From NCBI RefSeq assembly GCF_964656455.1, contig NC_135720.1:99708696-99772695 (forward strand): 64,000 nt of DNA. The letters are read 5' to 3'. Source of the DNA: Halichoerus grypus. Taxonomy: Eukaryota > Chordata > Mammalia > Carnivora > Phocidae. The position numbers and the translations under genes are program-made. Below are positions 63,831 to 64,000 of this stretch, in pieces. The notes below the pieces were generated by a model, which ran no database searches, had not been told where the DNA came from, and saw nothing but the letters and a program-made list of their open reading frames with translations. Numbering within the stretch: the stretch's first letter is position 1; each line of letters opens with the position of its first letter.

Positions 63831-63845
63831 TAAGAGCAGATAAAT

Positions 63846-63886
63846 TATATGTTGGCTAATTGAATTTAAATAAAAAATCAAAAAAA
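63846..63886 (+). mobile_element. 41-bp L1 3'-end micro-insertion
   Basis: 'tatatgttggctaattgaat' followed by an A-rich tail is the same L1 terminus as at about 23163-23185. Exact 15-bp duplication TAAGAGCAGATAAAT at 63831-63845 and 63887-63901. Confidence 0.88.
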
Positions 63887-64000
63887 TAAGAGCAGATAAA
63901 TCTGATGCCTCAAAGTAGGCATTTTATTATTACTGCTTGCTAATGGATCATGGTAACCACCATTTCCAATAATCCTGTTGCTTCTAAATCTTAAAAAAAG

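Overview
This is nuclear DNA from a placental mammal, and almost certainly a caniform carnivore. The strongest clue is 23 recognisable copies of the carnivore tRNA-derived SINE: a head close to 'GGGGCGCCTGGGTGGCTCAG', a CT-rich stretch, then an AATAAA/A-rich tail. The versions here fit a bear, pinniped or mustelid (Arctoidea) better than dog; that is my inference from the SINE wording. L1 3' ends of carnivore type, MIR fossils and microsatellites fill most of the rest. There is no bacterial or viral gene system, no CRISPR array, and no tRNA or rRNA gene.

The only real protein genes I can support are three small beta-defensins on the + strand, in the order DEFB110 (exon 2 at 6491-6624; exon 1 not found, probably left of the window), DEFB113 (exons 26806-26863 and 27585-27775) and DEFB114 (exons 39768-39825 and 50145-50290). 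From memory this is the order of the human 6p12 DEFB110-113-114 cluster. All share the family plan: a signal-peptide exon (absent here for DEFB110), a phase-1 intron, and a second exon with six cysteines. DEFB113 and DEFB114 each have a TATA box about 90-100 bp before the ATG, and all three have AATAAA signals after the stop. They encode secreted antimicrobial or epididymal-type peptides that act outside the cell.

Layout. 1-6490: old repeats, an (AC)23 tract, one SINE and an L1 tail. 6491-6624: DEFB110. 6.8-26.2 kb: intergenic, with hAT fossils, L1 tails, MIRs, five SINEs and a two-phase pentanucleotide satellite. 26.7-27.8 kb: DEFB113. 29-37 kb: L1-rich, including a 2.2 kb broken L1 ORF2 on the - strand. 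37368-38936: a processed pseudogene of KIAA1143 on the - strand with a perfect 19-bp target duplication. 39.7-50.3 kb: DEFB114, whose 10.3 kb intron is packed with SINEs, L1 and a 175-bp palindrome. 50.4-64 kb: intergenic, ending in a cluster of very short or rearranged L1 insertions.

The least ordinary things here are structural. One is a 175-bp near-perfect palindrome bounded by TGTCGACC/GGTCGACA and a 6-bp target duplication (LTR-like ends without a normal LTR). Another is a 119-bp insertion with L1 3' ends pointing outward on both sides within one target duplication. There is also an L1 insertion with two 3' ends in series, and two L1 insertions of only 24 and 41 bp. I do not see a new multi-gene system.
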